From: Cryptomeria japonica
Taxonomy: Eukaryota; Streptophyta; Pinopsida; Cupressales; Cupressaceae
Length of the DNA: 64,000 nucleotides
Assembly (NCBI RefSeq): GCF_030272615.1
Contig: NC_081407.1
Coordinates: 436,016,230 to 436,080,229, forward strand
Reading direction: 5' to 3'
The translations under genes and the position numbers were made by a program. This document shows positions 44,370 through 56,843 of the stretch, piece by piece. A model generated the notes under the pieces. It saw nothing but the letters and a program-made list of their open reading frames with translations, was not told where the DNA came from and did no database searches. How positions within the stretch are numbered: the first letter of the stretch is position 1; the number at the start of each line of letters is the position of its first letter.

Positions 44370-45400
44370 TCCTAATTTTGTGACTGGTCGGCGGGAAGAG
44401 ACTAAAGAGCGATCAAGTTGAAGAAAGATCAATGGTGATCGCAAAGATCTAACGGTTGTCGCTATGTTGCAATGAAAAGATGCACACCGGGTTATCACTG
44501 TGACTTGGTGACTAATGATGTGGCAGGGCAGAGAGCTTAAGACCAAAGACAGGTGGCATACAAGTGGCGATTCAGTGGCTGGTGACATGGCATGGATGGG
44601 TGACATCAAGTAGATCATGGTCGCAATGAGTCCCGAAAAGGTTTCATCGAAGGCTCAGTTCCATCGACATCGAGCAGACCTTGGTCACGATGAGTCCCGA
44701 AAAAGTTTCACTGAAGGCTCAATTTCATCAACATAATAATATCGATGAAACTACAGGTTTGATGAGACTAGTAAATGGCTTGCCGATGGAATACTTTGGC
44801 TGAAAGAAGGTTATCCAATAAAGCAAGATGTGTGGCAGGCCTAGCAGACAGGTGGTGCCCAAGTGGATCTCATGAGCCAAGTAGAGGATGACACATTTTG
44901 ACACATGGCATAAGAGAGAAAATTAGTTGAGGTTAAAGGTCAAGAAAGTTGAAGAAAGATCAATGGAGAGGCAAAAGATCTGACGGTAGTCACTATGTCA
45001 TAATGAAAAGATGCTCGCTAGTTATCAAAGTGACTTGATGACAAAGCACATGTGGAAAAGGCAAAGGGGAGGTGAGCGGCTAAGAGGTTAAATATCGAGC
45101 AGTTTGAGGGTAGATCAATAGTCGTCGCTATACTGCTTGATGAAAATGCTCGAAAGTTATCTCCTACAACTTGGTGACTGATGACGTGGAAGTAGAGGTG
45201 GCCATCCAGGTGGGCTCAGAGCGAATGAGAATGCACCACATGGTAGAGAGAAGATGAAGAACAAAGGCAGACCAATAGTAAAGATCGAATAGATTGATCA
45301 CATCCAACGGTGATCGCATAGATCTGATGGTGGTCGCTAAGCCACAAGGAAAAGTTGCTCGCCCAGTTATCAATGTGACTTGGCGACAAGGTGGGTCTAG
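44370..45400 (+). repeat. Four diverged ~110-150-bp modules in Gypsy-C LTR R
   Basis: The core GATCAA..GGTGATCGCA, AGATCTGACGGT, GTCGCTA, GCAA, AAAAGATGCTCGC, AGTTATC, GTGACTTGGTGAC occurs near 44405-44515, 44950-45035, 45095-45185 and 45290-45395. It overlaps the vocabulary of the 210-bp units at 22049-22672. Confidence 0.72.
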
Positions 45401-45499
45401 TCCAGATGCTAGTCCAAATGACAGACAAAGTGGACCCTCGAGCAAATCAGAGGCTGACACATGTAAAAAGTCTATAGACGAGCGGATGTCTATATTTTT

Positions 45500-45665
45500 A
45501 AGTCAACTTTGACCTTGATTTTTGAACCGGTTCAAATTGGTTCAATGTTTCAAAATGGTTTAATGGTTCAAAGTTCATTGGTTCAACACTTCAAAATGGT
45601 TCAATGGTTCAAAGTTTTGTAGTTCAACACTTCAAAATGGTTCAATGGTTCAAAATACATTATCA
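45500..45665 (+). repeat. ~45-bp minisatellite and palindrome in Gypsy-C LTR R
   Basis: Counterpart of 35640-35830, again with TTTGAACCGGTTCAAA (45521-45536), so the array predates insertion. Confidence 0.88.
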
Positions 45666-46970
45666 TCGCTCATTCCCATGGGCCCACGATGAAGAAAGCA
45701 AACAAACAGAGATAAAAGCAAATGGTGGGGCCCGCTAGAAAGAATGAAAAGTTAATGCAAGCGGTCATGGTTCATGCAGGTAATCTAGTGGCTAGTAATA
45801 AAAATTGCACGGTGGACTGAGAACTAGTTGTTTGAATGGTGAAAAGCTTGCCAAGCAAGGAGATAATTTCTACATGAAATATTAATGCAAATGCTTATTG
45901 ATTATCTGAATATCCAAGTGTTAGATGCCATTAGAAAGCTCACAAAATAGGGAGATCATTTCCACAATCATTTTTTAAGAGAAGTTTCAACATGGAGAGC
46001 AGTTGCCAGAGAATGCATAAGATTTTCTCAGTGGAATTTCTTTTTAATATAGTCACAGTTCAATTCATCATGCAACTTTCACATGGGGATAGCTAATTTT
46101 CGCATTTAGATATGTAGATTTTTAAATAGGAGGATCAGTGGCAGTCCTTTTGAGCAGTAAAGATTATTATTTTACAGTATTGTGCATGAGTTTTATGCCA
46201 TTTTTGGGGGGGTAGATTCACCCAAAGCTTTTCTCATGCAGTCATTTTAGGGTTTTGAAGGGGATTCATCATTATTTCTATATATTCCCTCTCTCCCTTT
46301 TTCCCTCTGGTTATTTCTTTTTTCCATACACATTTTTGCAAAAAAGCATTGTAGCTCAGTAGTATTTGAGTTTTGTAACAGCAACACTCCTTTATTTTTC
46401 AATAATATAGTAGTAGATTTCCTTCTTGGCACTTCTTGTATTATCTAGTGAATGAATGATTTGATAATTTCTTGTGATTTTTACCCTCTAATTTGTCTCA
46501 TTCAGTCAATTTGTGGTCCAAGGAGATACGTGTTAGTTGTAGGTTCTAGTTTGTGTTAATTGATTTTAATTGCTTGAAGCTGTGAAAACTTGTTGTTTTC
46601 CTTCATGCATGCATTAAATTCATCCCTTTCTAGGAAATGTTTATGCAACTACATGTTCAGTTGAGTTGTGAAGCAATCAAGGTTATTTGTTGAAGGTTTT
46701 GTGAGTTAAGCAGGTTGCAGATCTCAGATAAGATATTTGGTGCATCACCTTCATTAGAATAGATTTATATTACATGCAAGCTTTCTATCCCTTTCTATCC
46801 CTTTTTCTTATCAAAAGTATTTACAAGAGATTCACCTAATAGGAAGCTAGCCTGATCTCCGTAGATTCACATTCACTTTGAGCAACCCACAGACTCGAAG
46901 GTGTTTCCAAGTTTCACAGGATTTCTTGTTTTCGAACATAGCATCATGGGTGCAATCCTCGGTGACAACA

Positions 46971-49925
46971 GTTACATCTTGCATTATCATCATCATACCA
47001 ATGCTAGGTCTTGTGTTAGGTTTACATTTTCATACATTTGAATTCATATCCTTTCTTCATATTATTAGGCCATATCATATCATTGGTTCACATCATATCA
47101 TAGCATTAGGTCATATCATAACCCTAAATCATATCATAATTATCTTTAGTCCATATCATAGCATAGATTCTAACACATCTTAGTATCATACTCATATCAT
47201 ATGCCAATTTGGTCCTTTCATCAATTTCTCTATAAATTGGTCTCTATCAATGCTCATTTTCAACAACCATGCTTTGAGTAACCTTATGCTATGATTTTTC
47301 ATCTGTAATCCACTTGCATTCGTACTTGTAAGTCAGATCCACATCCCATTTGAATGAGAAAGAAGAACAATGGATAATCATGGAGGAATCACTTTGTGAT
47401 GGTTTGCATTTTGTTTGAAGTTCTTTGTCTTCATAGCTCTATTGATTGAATTAGGAGTTCTTATCATTGTATTTTAGGTTTGTGGTTGCCTAATTTATAT
47501 GCTTTGATTTTTTTCCCCATTTTTCTACTTACATTATCTGGTGAGCCCAACACAAAACAAAGTTCAAAAAAATTCAAAAACATTTCAAAGTATTCATCCA
47601 ACATTTGCAAGATTTCATCAGCATGGCTTGTCAAAACATTGGATATCCTAGTTTCAAAATTCATGTCACTTAGGGTTAAGTTTTGCATAGGTAAAACTTA
47701 GGTATTATGGCATATATTCATATCCTTTTCATATTAGTCCATTGCATTGTCATTATCTCCATTGGCACTTAGGTTTAAAATCATTCTCCTAGGTCAGTAT
47801 CATTCATTTTCATTGCATTATTGTCATGATACCAAAACTAGGTCTTGGTTTAGGTTACATCTTGCATTATCGTCATCATACCAAAGCTAGGTCTTGTCTT
47901 AGGTTGACATTTTCATACATTTGAATTCATATCCTTAGTTCTTATCATTAGGCCATATCATATCATTGGTTCACATCATAACATAGCATTAGGTCATATC
48001 ATAACCCTAGATCATATCATTGCATCATAATTATAACTTTGGGCCATATCATAGCATAAGGTTCTAACACATCTTGGTATCATACGCATATCATATGCTA
48101 ATTCGGTCCTTTCATCAATTTCTCTATAAATTGGTCTCTATCATTGCTCATTTTTAACAACCATGATCGAGTAACCTTATGCTATGATTTTTCATCTTGT
48201 AATCCACTTGCCTTCCCACTTGCATTTGTACTTGTAGGTCAGATCCACATCCCATTGGAATGAGAAAGAAGAACAATGGATAATCATGGAGGAAGCACTT
48301 TGTGATTGTTTGCCTTCTGTTTGAATTTCTTTGTCTTCATAGCTCTATTGATTGAATTAGGAGTTCTTATCATTGTATTTTAGTTTTGTGGTTGCCTCAT
48401 TTGTATGATTTGATGTTTTTCCCCATTTTCATGCTTACATTTTCTGGTGAACCTAACGTGAAACAAAGTTCAAAAAAAATCAAAAACATTTCAAAGTATT
48501 CATCCAACATTTGCAAGATTTCATCAACATGGCTAGTCAAAACATTGGATATCCTAGTTTCAAAATTCATGTCACTTAGGGTTAAGTTTTGCATAGTTAA
48601 AACTTAGGTATTAGGGCATACATTCATATCCCTTTCATATTATTCCATTCCATTGTCATTATCTCCATTGGCACTTAGGTTTAAAATCATTCCCCTAGGT
48701 CATTATCATTCATTTTCATTGCATTATTGTCATAATACCAAAACTAGGTCTTGGTTTAGGTTACATCTTGCATTATCATCATCATACCAAAGCTAGGTCT
48801 TGTCTTAGGTTGACATTTTCATACATTTGAATTCATATCCTTAGTTCATATCATTAGGCCATGTCATATCATTGGTTCACATCATATCATAGCATTAGAT
48901 CATATCATAACCCTAGATCATATCATTGCAGCATAATTATAACTTTGGTCCATATCATAGCATAAGGTTCTAACACATCTTGGTATCATATGCATATCAT
49001 ATGCTAATTATGTCCTTTCATCAATTTCTCTATAAATTGGTCTCTATCATTGCTCATTTTTAACAACCATGCTTTGAGTAACATTATACTATGATTTTTC
49101 ATCTTGTAATCCACTTGCCTTCCCACTTGCATTTGTACTTGTAGGTTAGATCCATATCCCATTTGAATGAGAAAGAAGAACAATGGATAATCATGGAGGA
49201 AGCACTTTGTGGTGGTTTGCATTTTGTTTGAAGTTATTTGTCTTCATAGCTCTATTGATTGAATTAGGAGTTCTTATCATTGTATTTTAGGTTTACAGTT
49301 TCCTAATTTATATGCTTTTATGTTTTTCCCCATTTTCCTACTTACATTTTATGGTGAACCTAACGTGAAACAAAGTTCAAAAACATTCAAAAACATTTCA
49401 AAGTATTCATCCAACTTTTGCAAGATTTCATCAACATGGCTTGTCAAAACATTGGATATCCTTGTTTCAAAATTCATGTCACTTAGGGTTAAGTTTTGCA
49501 TAGGTAAAACTTACGTATTAGGGCATACATTCATATCCTTTTCATATTATTCCATTGCATTTTCATTATCTCCATTGGCACTTAGGTTTAAAAGCATTCC
49601 CCTAGATAATTATCATTCATTTTCATTGCATTATTGTCATGATGCCAAAACTAGGTCTTGGTTTAGGTTACATCTTGCATTATCACCATCATACCAAAGC
49701 TAGGTCTTGTCTTAGGTTGACATTTTCATACATTTGAATTCATATCCTTATTTCATATCATTAGGCCATATTATATCATTGGTTCACATCATATCATAGC
49801 ATTAGGTCATATCATAACCCTAGATCATATCATTGCATCATAATTATAACTTTGGTCCATATCATATCATAAGGTTCTAACACATCTTGGTATCATAATC
49901 ATATCATATCTTGGGTTCATACCCT
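46971..49925 (+). repeat. Tandem array of ~0.9-kb units (about 3.3 copies)
   Basis: Units begin with GTTACATCTTGCATTATC at 46971, 47854, 48760 and 49667 (spacings 883, 906, 907 bp). Each holds short CATATCAT/ATAGCATTAGG words, a TTGTGGTTGCCTAATTTGTATG-like stretch and an AAACAAAGTTCAAAAA segment. Short reading frames repeated in each unit (for example 47480-47701, 48386-48607, 49320-49703) are by-products of the array; their conservation equals that of the surrounding DNA. The last unit breaks off near 49925. Confidence 0.9.
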
Positions 49926-50580
49926 AGGTCCTTGCCATTTATTGTTGTCCTTTTTCATAATAGTCTCAAAATTAGGTTTGTCAAAACTTGCCAAATTAAA
50001 ACTTTAGATAAAACCGTAAGTCATTGTTAGGGAGCCTTGACCTTGTCTAACATTCATCCTTTTATCTACGTCATTTGTCAAACCTATCTTAGTATCCAAG
50101 CATTAGGTGTGAAGTCTTCCTATTGTCATTTTTTCCTTTATCTCTGAAGGTCTTGGTGTCATTTCAATTTCCCAAGGTTGTGTCTTTAGGGTTGCATTAC
50201 AAGGGTTTGTCCAAATCTCAAAAATAGCAAAAACATTGGTTGTGTTATTGTCTTTAAGGTTGCACTTAGCTGCATAATCATTTTCATTTCAAAATTCAAA
50301 AGACCAAAGACATAGATTGCATCAATCATATCCCAAAGTTGCATTTGGTTTCATAGCATTATAAAACCCAAAAAAAATTCAAAAGTCCAAAGCAAGGTCA
50401 CATTTGCATTCCTTAAGGTTGCACTTGGTTGCATTTCATTGTCATTCCAAACACTCAAAAAAGACCAAAATCATAAGTTGCATTTTCAATCATCTAGGTT
50501 GTATTAGTTGCATACATTATCCTTAAATTCAAAATTTCCAAAAACATTGCATAATTACATGTATATTGAAATAGGATTCC
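49926..50580 (+). other. Non-coding leader with diverged ~70-80-bp repeats
   Basis: No gene. Between 50255 and 50550 about four imperfect repeats are based on AAGGTTGCACTTGGTTGCAT followed by ATTCAAAAGACCAAAG. Confidence 0.55.
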
Positions 50581-52490
50581 TATGATGCAATAAAATTTGA
50601 CATATCAACTGATGATTGGTCCAATGAATAACACAATGTAATCAAGTTTTAATCCAAGGCTAACACACTTATATCCAACCCAACAGAAAGGCAATATCAT
50701 ACAACCAAACTTTAATCCAAATGTTGATCCACCTACAAACATGCTACCAAAGTATCAAAATGTTCAATTAGGACCACCACCACACTTTGAATCAATTTTG
50801 CAACCAATATGTGGCAATGTTTCAACAATTCCACCAAGGAATGTGTCACTTAAGTTTCATTCTAATTAGTTAAGTCAAGATCACCTCCAACAAGGACCTT
50901 TATCAAATGGCCAATGTATCTTTCATCCAGATTTTGGCTATATTCAAGTTCAATCATTACTAGATTTCCAAGAAGACATAGATTTAGATGATGAATCATA
51001 CATAGAATCTAAAGTTAATGAGGCATTGGACAATCTTGAGGTTGTGGAATTTTTGTACCAAGTAATCTTAAGCAATCCTCAAAAATAATTCCCACACATT
51101 GTAAAAGAAATGACCTCAAGTCATGAGCATCGACCTCTCGTAACTAATGCAAACCTATAACTGGAATTGGAATATGAGAAAGCAAATGGTTTCCCACAAG
51201 TTCAAACAAATCAGGTCCAAGATTGCATTTTAGAACAAGAGACAAAAATTTTACATGTACAATACCTTCAACAATTTCTACCCATGTCTAGCAATGGCTT
51301 ATTTGTCCACAAAGAAATTGACCTCAAGTGACTTTTGTTTCTCCTCTCATTCCTCCATCGGATCTTGAAGTTTCACAAGAGAAATTTCCACCATCTCCTT
51401 CAAATGATACATCTAATAATGCATCCTCCCTAGGGTTGTCTACAATAGAAATACATGATAATCTATGTTTTTATAAAAATCCCTTGTACCATTTGGAAAT
51501 GCAAGCTTTGATGCCACCAAATGCTTCTCTTTTAGAGAGTCCCATACAAAGTTTGTCTACCTCATTTCAAAGCATTGATTCCTTTCCAAAATACCTTGTG
51601 TATATCCAAAGTCCAAGCCCAAGTCAAGAAGATGATGTAGATCACGAAGAAATAAGTCTTGAAATAGATCAAGGTCAAGACCCTAGAACTTTTCTATTGC
51701 ATACTATGTTGACCAAGATATCATTTCCTTTGATGATTGCCCTATTCATGTCCATTATATCCAAGAACACAACACCTTTTCAAGTCCTATTGGCATTCGA
51801 TTTCTTGAGTAAGATCAAGATAACCCTTTCATTCTTCTTGATGATCCCATTGAAATCCAAGAGCAGAGCACTTTTAAAGAGGAACCCAATGATCTTCCTC
51901 CTTGTCAAGATCAAAGAATCCTTTCACCTTCATGTCCACCATGTTATACTATCATCCCTTTAGATCCTCTACAAGATCCATTTGTTCCTCCATCTCCATG
52001 TCCTATTCCTCCATATACACTCTAAGATCTCATTTCTTTTGATGATCCCACTATTCCTTCCATTCCATCTCATGAAAAGATTGTCATTGATCCTGATACC
52101 CCTCGTGATCCTAATCCACCTCATGATTCTAACATGTTTTCACAAGATTTTCATGAACCCCCCACATGCACAATGGGTTCCTCCACTTTGATCCAATCCA
52201 GTCCACTTCCTGATCACATCGTTCCCATCATATCATATCCACCTCATAATGAACTTGTGTCTTCTTCCCAAAGAAAAGAGTTTCCTATGGGTCAAAATAT
52301 TTATAAAGGCAAAGGGGTAGACCTTCACAAGAAAGAACCCCTCCATGTCAAAAAAAATATTAATGGTCATGGCCTTAGTACCATTCCTCAAGACGGTATC
52401 GTTACGAAACCTAAATCAAAATGTACATCTTCCCCTTCATCCCTTCCATCCATTTTAGGTCCTTATATCCCTTTGTCCCCTATTTAGGGT
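50580..52490 (+). pseudogene. Element D unknown ORF, 5' part (Pro/Ser/Asn-rich)
   Basis: A plus-strand coding remnant with stops near 50590, 50868, 51087, 51160 and 51330, and frame changes. It reads NFNPNVDPPTNMLPKYQN, DEALDNLEVVEFLYQVIL-like text and a repetitive Pro/Ser/Asp-rich part from 51328 (FVSPLIPPSDLEVSQEKFPP). There is no capsid, zinc-knuckle or Pol motif. Its position upstream of an A-rich tract and PPT suggests it is the interior of a non-autonomous gypsy-like element. It continues after the solo LTR at 55163. Confidence 0.5.
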
Positions 52491-52569
52491 CATCAAAGGT
52501 GGACATATTTGAGCTCCTCCCATCCATTCAAAATAACTTCATATCATTCCTATCCATCCATGCATTCCT

Positions 52570-55157
52570 TGTTGGCATTGTGTTTTTATTGATGTCAACT
52601 GGTATTGTATGGTAACTGGTATGGGAGGTTGAAATGTATTGTTATCCTTGTTGTCAACTTTGTATTGCAGATCACCGATACACAAGTTAGTGTTGACTTG
52701 TGTTAATGACAAGTATTGAAGACCGGTAAATTAATGTGTTGGCATTAAGATGTTGCCAACTGGTAAGCATGTGTCTGGCAAGTTAGTAGGGTGAGCTAAT
52801 GACAAAGTGCAGAACTAGTATGTAGGTGGATGTGAAAGTGCAGGACTCCCACCAGAAGACTAGGTCATCCCAAGACGGTGACATGACCAACAGAGTTTGG
52901 ACTACTTCAAGTTAGTAAAGTAGACAAAGGGGATGTCTACTGGATTATGTGTAGAAGATGTAGCTGCTCACACAAGGAGGTCATATTAGTGTAACACTGG
53001 AAGCTGAAGAGCACAATATGTTGATAATTGATTCTCTTCTGCCATTGGCCCATGGGAGACAAGGATTCACTTCTACCGAGAAAGCCAAGTCAGGTAATTG
53101 GATGCATAGACCAAATGAGTAATGTAGAAGATGAGGAAGCCCCCTGAGGTTGAGATCAGAGATGTGTACCAGGTCAACATGTGAAGACATGATGTGCTAC
53201 CGGGGTAGAGAAGGAAGAGTTAAGATGGTGATTTTTCCTTCTTGGCAAATCAATTGAGAAGAGAACCAGTCAAATGAAAATGAGGCTCTACAGTTGCACA
53301 CATGGAGTTACCAGTATGCGGATGGAAATTGGTGTTTCCACATATGCATAAAAAATGGAGATAGTTGGCATGAAGATATCATACACACTACTTGTATGAG
53401 GGAAGAAACATGCAAATTGGTAAACAAGGAGAATACCGACATACAGCTAAATGGACAGAGAGACAAATGTGAAGTGATCTCAGTCTAATGAAGATGCACA
53501 TGATGTGTCATCCAATATTGCTAATGAAGACTACCATGATTGATGATTGGGACTGACAAGATCCACTAGCACAAGGAAGGAGAAGGCAAGAAGGTTAACT
53601 GGTAGGCAAAGAGAGACTGGTAGTATGAAATATACACCGGTTGTGTGATATTGGTCAGTGACCATGTTGGTTTGACATAGTGAGCTAAGGTGGATGGTGC
53701 TAAGAGAAGACATACCAACAGGGTTACTAGAGAATCGGTAGGGCTAGATGTATGGTAGGTGTGCACGAGTTGAGTGTTTGTTCAGTGATCCTGTCTGAAC
53801 CAAAATAGAGGTTTAAGCTGAGATGGATACTGAAAGGGATGCCACGTGGAGTTGAAGTGGCAAGCTTGTAGAGGTCGATGAAGTGTCATGATGATGAGGT
53901 TGTTGCAGAGTTGGTTGATATTTAATGTTGACTATGACTGTTATGGGTCGATTTGTAGAGGGGTTGTGACTTGACAAAAGATGTATCTGATTGAATACAT
54001 GGAGTGCATTGATCGATGCAAGATGTCTGGATACAGATTGAAGTAGGTGAAGCAAACCATCAAACCATTTATGGTGATTGACCAAAAGATGAGCCGACAT
54101 ATTGAATGCAGATTGCTAAAGATGGAAGGCGTGCACTAGAAGGAATGATGTTGGCAGTGATGTATAGGAAATCATCTGTGAGACATGATTTGAGGAGATT
54201 TGATTGGATATGGTATTGTTGGTCAAAGAAGAAACCTTAATCACACCAGTGTTTGAATTTGTGTTTTGGCGGGAAAACTTGGATATATGTATGCAGCCCA
54301 AAGACCAGGAGATGATGATGCTACATGTCAAATGTTGAAGTGTGGAGTGTGAAAGAGCAGCAAAGAGCCAACCATTCTGTGACTTTATTGAAGATCATAT
54401 AAATTGTGTGTTGGAGATGCAACCGGTGAGAGGATATTAACCGGTAAGGTCAAGGCCACAAGTAAACAAGTATTTAAGCATGAATGCTAGTTGAATGGTG
54501 AAGAAGAAAAGGAAGTGAATAGGCAGTGAAAGATAGAAGTGGATGAGATAAAGGCAAACCGACAGAGAAGAAATAGAGTAGGGGTAACTGGTAGAGAAGA
54601 ACTGGTAAGCCAGCAGCAGAAGAGTGTAGCAGAGAACAAAAGACAGAGAGTTGTAGAGAGGCAGAGTGATAGGAAGTGGAAAGATTTGGTAAAGCAGAAA
54701 AGGAGTTATACCAGCAAGGTGAAGTGTATGCAGTGGCTGCAAGATTCACTTGTAGAAGGTTATTAATTTTGTAATTGATGATATACATTGTAGATCATTG
54801 AGTTTTAGCTCAGTGCAGGGGTTGGTGCTCCTTGGGTTGGTGCCCTAAATCAGGGGTTGGTGCTCCTTGGGTTGGTACCCTAAACATTGTAATCAGTTTT
54901 CATTGTGAGGATGGATTGGAGTAGTAGACTCCAATAGCATTTCTCACTGAGGTTTTTACCATCTTAGGTTTTCCTCGTATATACTGATGTTATGTGATGT
55001 GCCTTTATGTGATTGCATTGTGTTTCTTTGCCTTACCCTACTCGTATGATGTTTAGTGCTTTAGTTACTAATCGGTATCTTCTTTTGGGGTTAAAAAAGG
55101 GTAAAGGATTGAAAACCACTAATTCACCCCCCTCTCAATGGTACATTGTGTATAACA
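52570..55157 (+). mobile_element. Solo copia-type LTR (2,588 bp) with perfect target-site duplication
   Basis: Starts TGTTGGCATTGTG, ends GTATAACA, and is flanked on both sides by TTCCT (52565-52569 and 55158-55162). The start TGTTGGCATTG...TTGATGTCAAC and end TTCACCCCCCTCTCAATGG resemble Copia-1 and NA LTRs. No PBS, PPT or interior is attached, so the rest was lost by LTR-LTR recombination. Reading frames on both strands inside it (for example 53294-53488, 54437-54788) have no domain and are discounted. Confidence 0.93.
54816..54885 (+). repeat. 35-bp tandem duplication in the solo LTR
   Basis: CAGGGGTTGGTGCTCCTTGG + GTTGGTGCCCTAAAT repeated twice with one change. Confidence 0.93.
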
Positions 55158-55162
55158 TTCCT

Positions 55163-55925
55163 TTCCCCCTCTAAGAAATTTGGATGCCAAGCATAAAATT
55201 CATAAGTCCAACAATTCACATTTATTCAAGGATCAACATGTCCCATCTAATCGACATGTCAAAACAAAAAAAAATATGATCCAAAAAGAAAAAGAAATGT
55301 CCAAAAGGCCACAAAGGCCCATTTCTCAAAAAGAAAATTCAAAATCTATATGGGTTCCTAAATTACTTTTTCAAGCAATGCATTCCAAGGAACTACAAAA
55401 GCATGAAAAATCAAAAACCATGTGGATTCCTAAGCGGCTCCTTGAATCACAACAGTCTAAAGAAAAATACAAATTGGAATCCAAAATTTCTATACCTCCA
55501 TCCAAACCTTTCAAATCTATTCCTCCATCACCTCCTTCACCCATTTTGGTTCATTATCTCCCAAAATCCATAGCTTTTCCTCCATCCAAATCTCAATATC
55601 CAAAATCCACTTTTCCTCTATTAGTCCACCATCCCTCAAGGTGTGTGCCAATGTTGATCTTGACAACATTTCCATCCACTCAAGCCCAATTTTTCCAATA
55701 CCCTATCCATTATCCAATGCATATTTTCCATCCTTTTGTCCCTTTGATCCAACATTTTGCATTAATCCTTACCTTAGTCGGACCATCTCATTTCCATGTC
55801 ATTATCTTGCCAACATCTTTGAGAATACGTTTAATATTCATGGTCCATTTTTCAAAGTTACTATCCAAAAAACAAGATTCTTGAGTCCTTCTTCCATCCC
55901 CTATCATGTGTCCATTTTCTACTAA
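55163..55925 (+). pseudogene. Element D unknown ORF, 3' part
   Basis: Continues the frame cut by the solo LTR. A basic part (SQKENSKSIWVPKLLFQ, EKSKTMWIPKRLLESQQ, an internal repeat of about 30 codons around WVPK/WIPKRLL) is followed by a Pro-rich part (PPSKPFKSIPPSPPSPIL). Ends near 55884-55925. Function unknown. Confidence 0.5.
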
Positions 55926-56170
55926 AAAAGTCAAAAATACAAAAAAAAAGTGAAAAAGCAAAAAATCATCACCTTGGTGAAAACTTGGTAAATAGGCACC
56001 TTGTGTGAAATCAAAAAAAGTCAAAAAATGCAAAATACAAAAAAAAAGAAAAAAATCAAATTTTTTTTAAAAAAAGAGAAAAAGAGTAAAGAAAAATCAT
56101 TTGTCCACTGGTGAAAACCTAGCAAACAAGCACCTTGGGCAACTACCATGATGAAAACCTGGCAAACAGG
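55926..56170 (+). repeat. A-rich tract with repeated GGTGAAAACC motif
   Basis: A-rich AAAAAGTCAAAAATAC-type repeats are followed three times by GGTGAAAAC(C/T)TxGxAAA(C/T)AGGC (near 55977, 56110 and 56150). The same combination, A-rich then GGTGAAAACC, occurs on the minus strand just after the Gypsy-E integrase (60880-60660). It marks the 3' end of pol or ORF in both elements. Confidence 0.6.
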
Positions 56171-56827
56171 CGTCATGTGTAATCCATGAGCTTCTTGCAT
56201 ACCATACTTGGGGATAGGTTTTATTTTGTCTATCTTATCATATTATATTCCCCTTCATTATCCTATTATCCTATCATACTCCTATCATACCCTCCATTAT
56301 CTTATCATCCCTCATGTCCATATTCCCTTTTTCACCTTTGATCTTGACAAGGTTGAGGATCTTCATGAACTTCATACATCCTATTCGCAGCTTTCAGTCT
56401 ATCATAGCTTTTGGTCATTATCCATAGGCTTATTACAACCTTTCTTCCATATTCCTTGGCTTATTGAAACCTTCTATCACTATCCCTTATCCTATCGCAA
56501 CCTTTAGCCCATATCCCTTATCCATTTTTTGATCTTGCTTATCCTATCCACATCCTATCACCATCCATACACTCTTTTGTGGCCATTGATCTTGATTTGA
56601 CATAAGGATGTAAAATGAAAAACATGGTTTCAAAAATGTATTGACATATCCCTCATGCCATGCCACTACTTTACATTGTCATATCAAGTCCCTCATCCCA
56701 TCACGCGATAGCCCTTGGTAATTGAATTTGCTCTATTAGCATAATAAATGGCCTCTATCTCTCCTCTATCTACCAACATCTCAGCATGCTTATTTATCCA
56801 TTCATCATATTCCTTGCCTTGCTAGAT
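56171..56827 (+). other. Pyrimidine-rich non-coding stretch
   Basis: ATCCTATCAT/TATCATCC words dominate 56225-56570. The frame at 56208-56507 is a by-product of this simple repeat. No gene. Confidence 0.55.
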
Positions 56828-56843
56828 ACTGGGGGCAAATAAT
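56828..56843 (+). other. Candidate polypurine tract of element D
   Basis: ACTGGGGGCAAATAAT followed by TGAAAA, a PPT-like G5 tract preceding a possible TG LTR start. Confidence 0.45.

Larger units (their letters stand above)
35395..46970 (+). mobile_element. Gypsy-C: plus-strand Tat-like Ty3/gypsy with RNase H placed before RT
   Basis: LTR L 35395-37146 (5' truncated), PBS at 37152, gag, PR, archaeal-type RNase H, RT, degenerate Ty3 RNase H, IN, LTR R 43888-46970. pol from 39261 to 43529 keeps one frame, broken only by stops, while gag is in another frame. LTR R is 3,083 bp, long as in Tat/Ogre-type elements. The right flank begins GTTAC; the left target site is lost because LTR L joins NA-B at a deletion point. 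Confidence 0.88.
43888..46970 (+). repeat. Gypsy-C LTR R
   Basis: TGTTAC...CAACA, 3,083 bp. The portion from 45165 matches LTR L. The outer 1.3 kb carries diverged regulatory-like modules (see 44370-45400). If the PPT at 43791-43807 is the true one, the LTR would start near 43808 instead. Confidence 0.75.

Noticed and set aside
47464-49703. Similar ~70-codon frames repeated three times
   Set aside because: They follow the 0.9-kb tandem units; non-coding parts are equally conserved and one copy is fused or shifted.
46971-49925. CRISPR-like array
   Set aside because: Unit length ~0.9 kb with repeats throughout and no repeat-spacer pattern; plant nuclear DNA.
52981-54788. Multiple frames on both strands inside the solo LTR
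   Set aside because: Both ends and the target duplications define an LTR; no frame has a domain.
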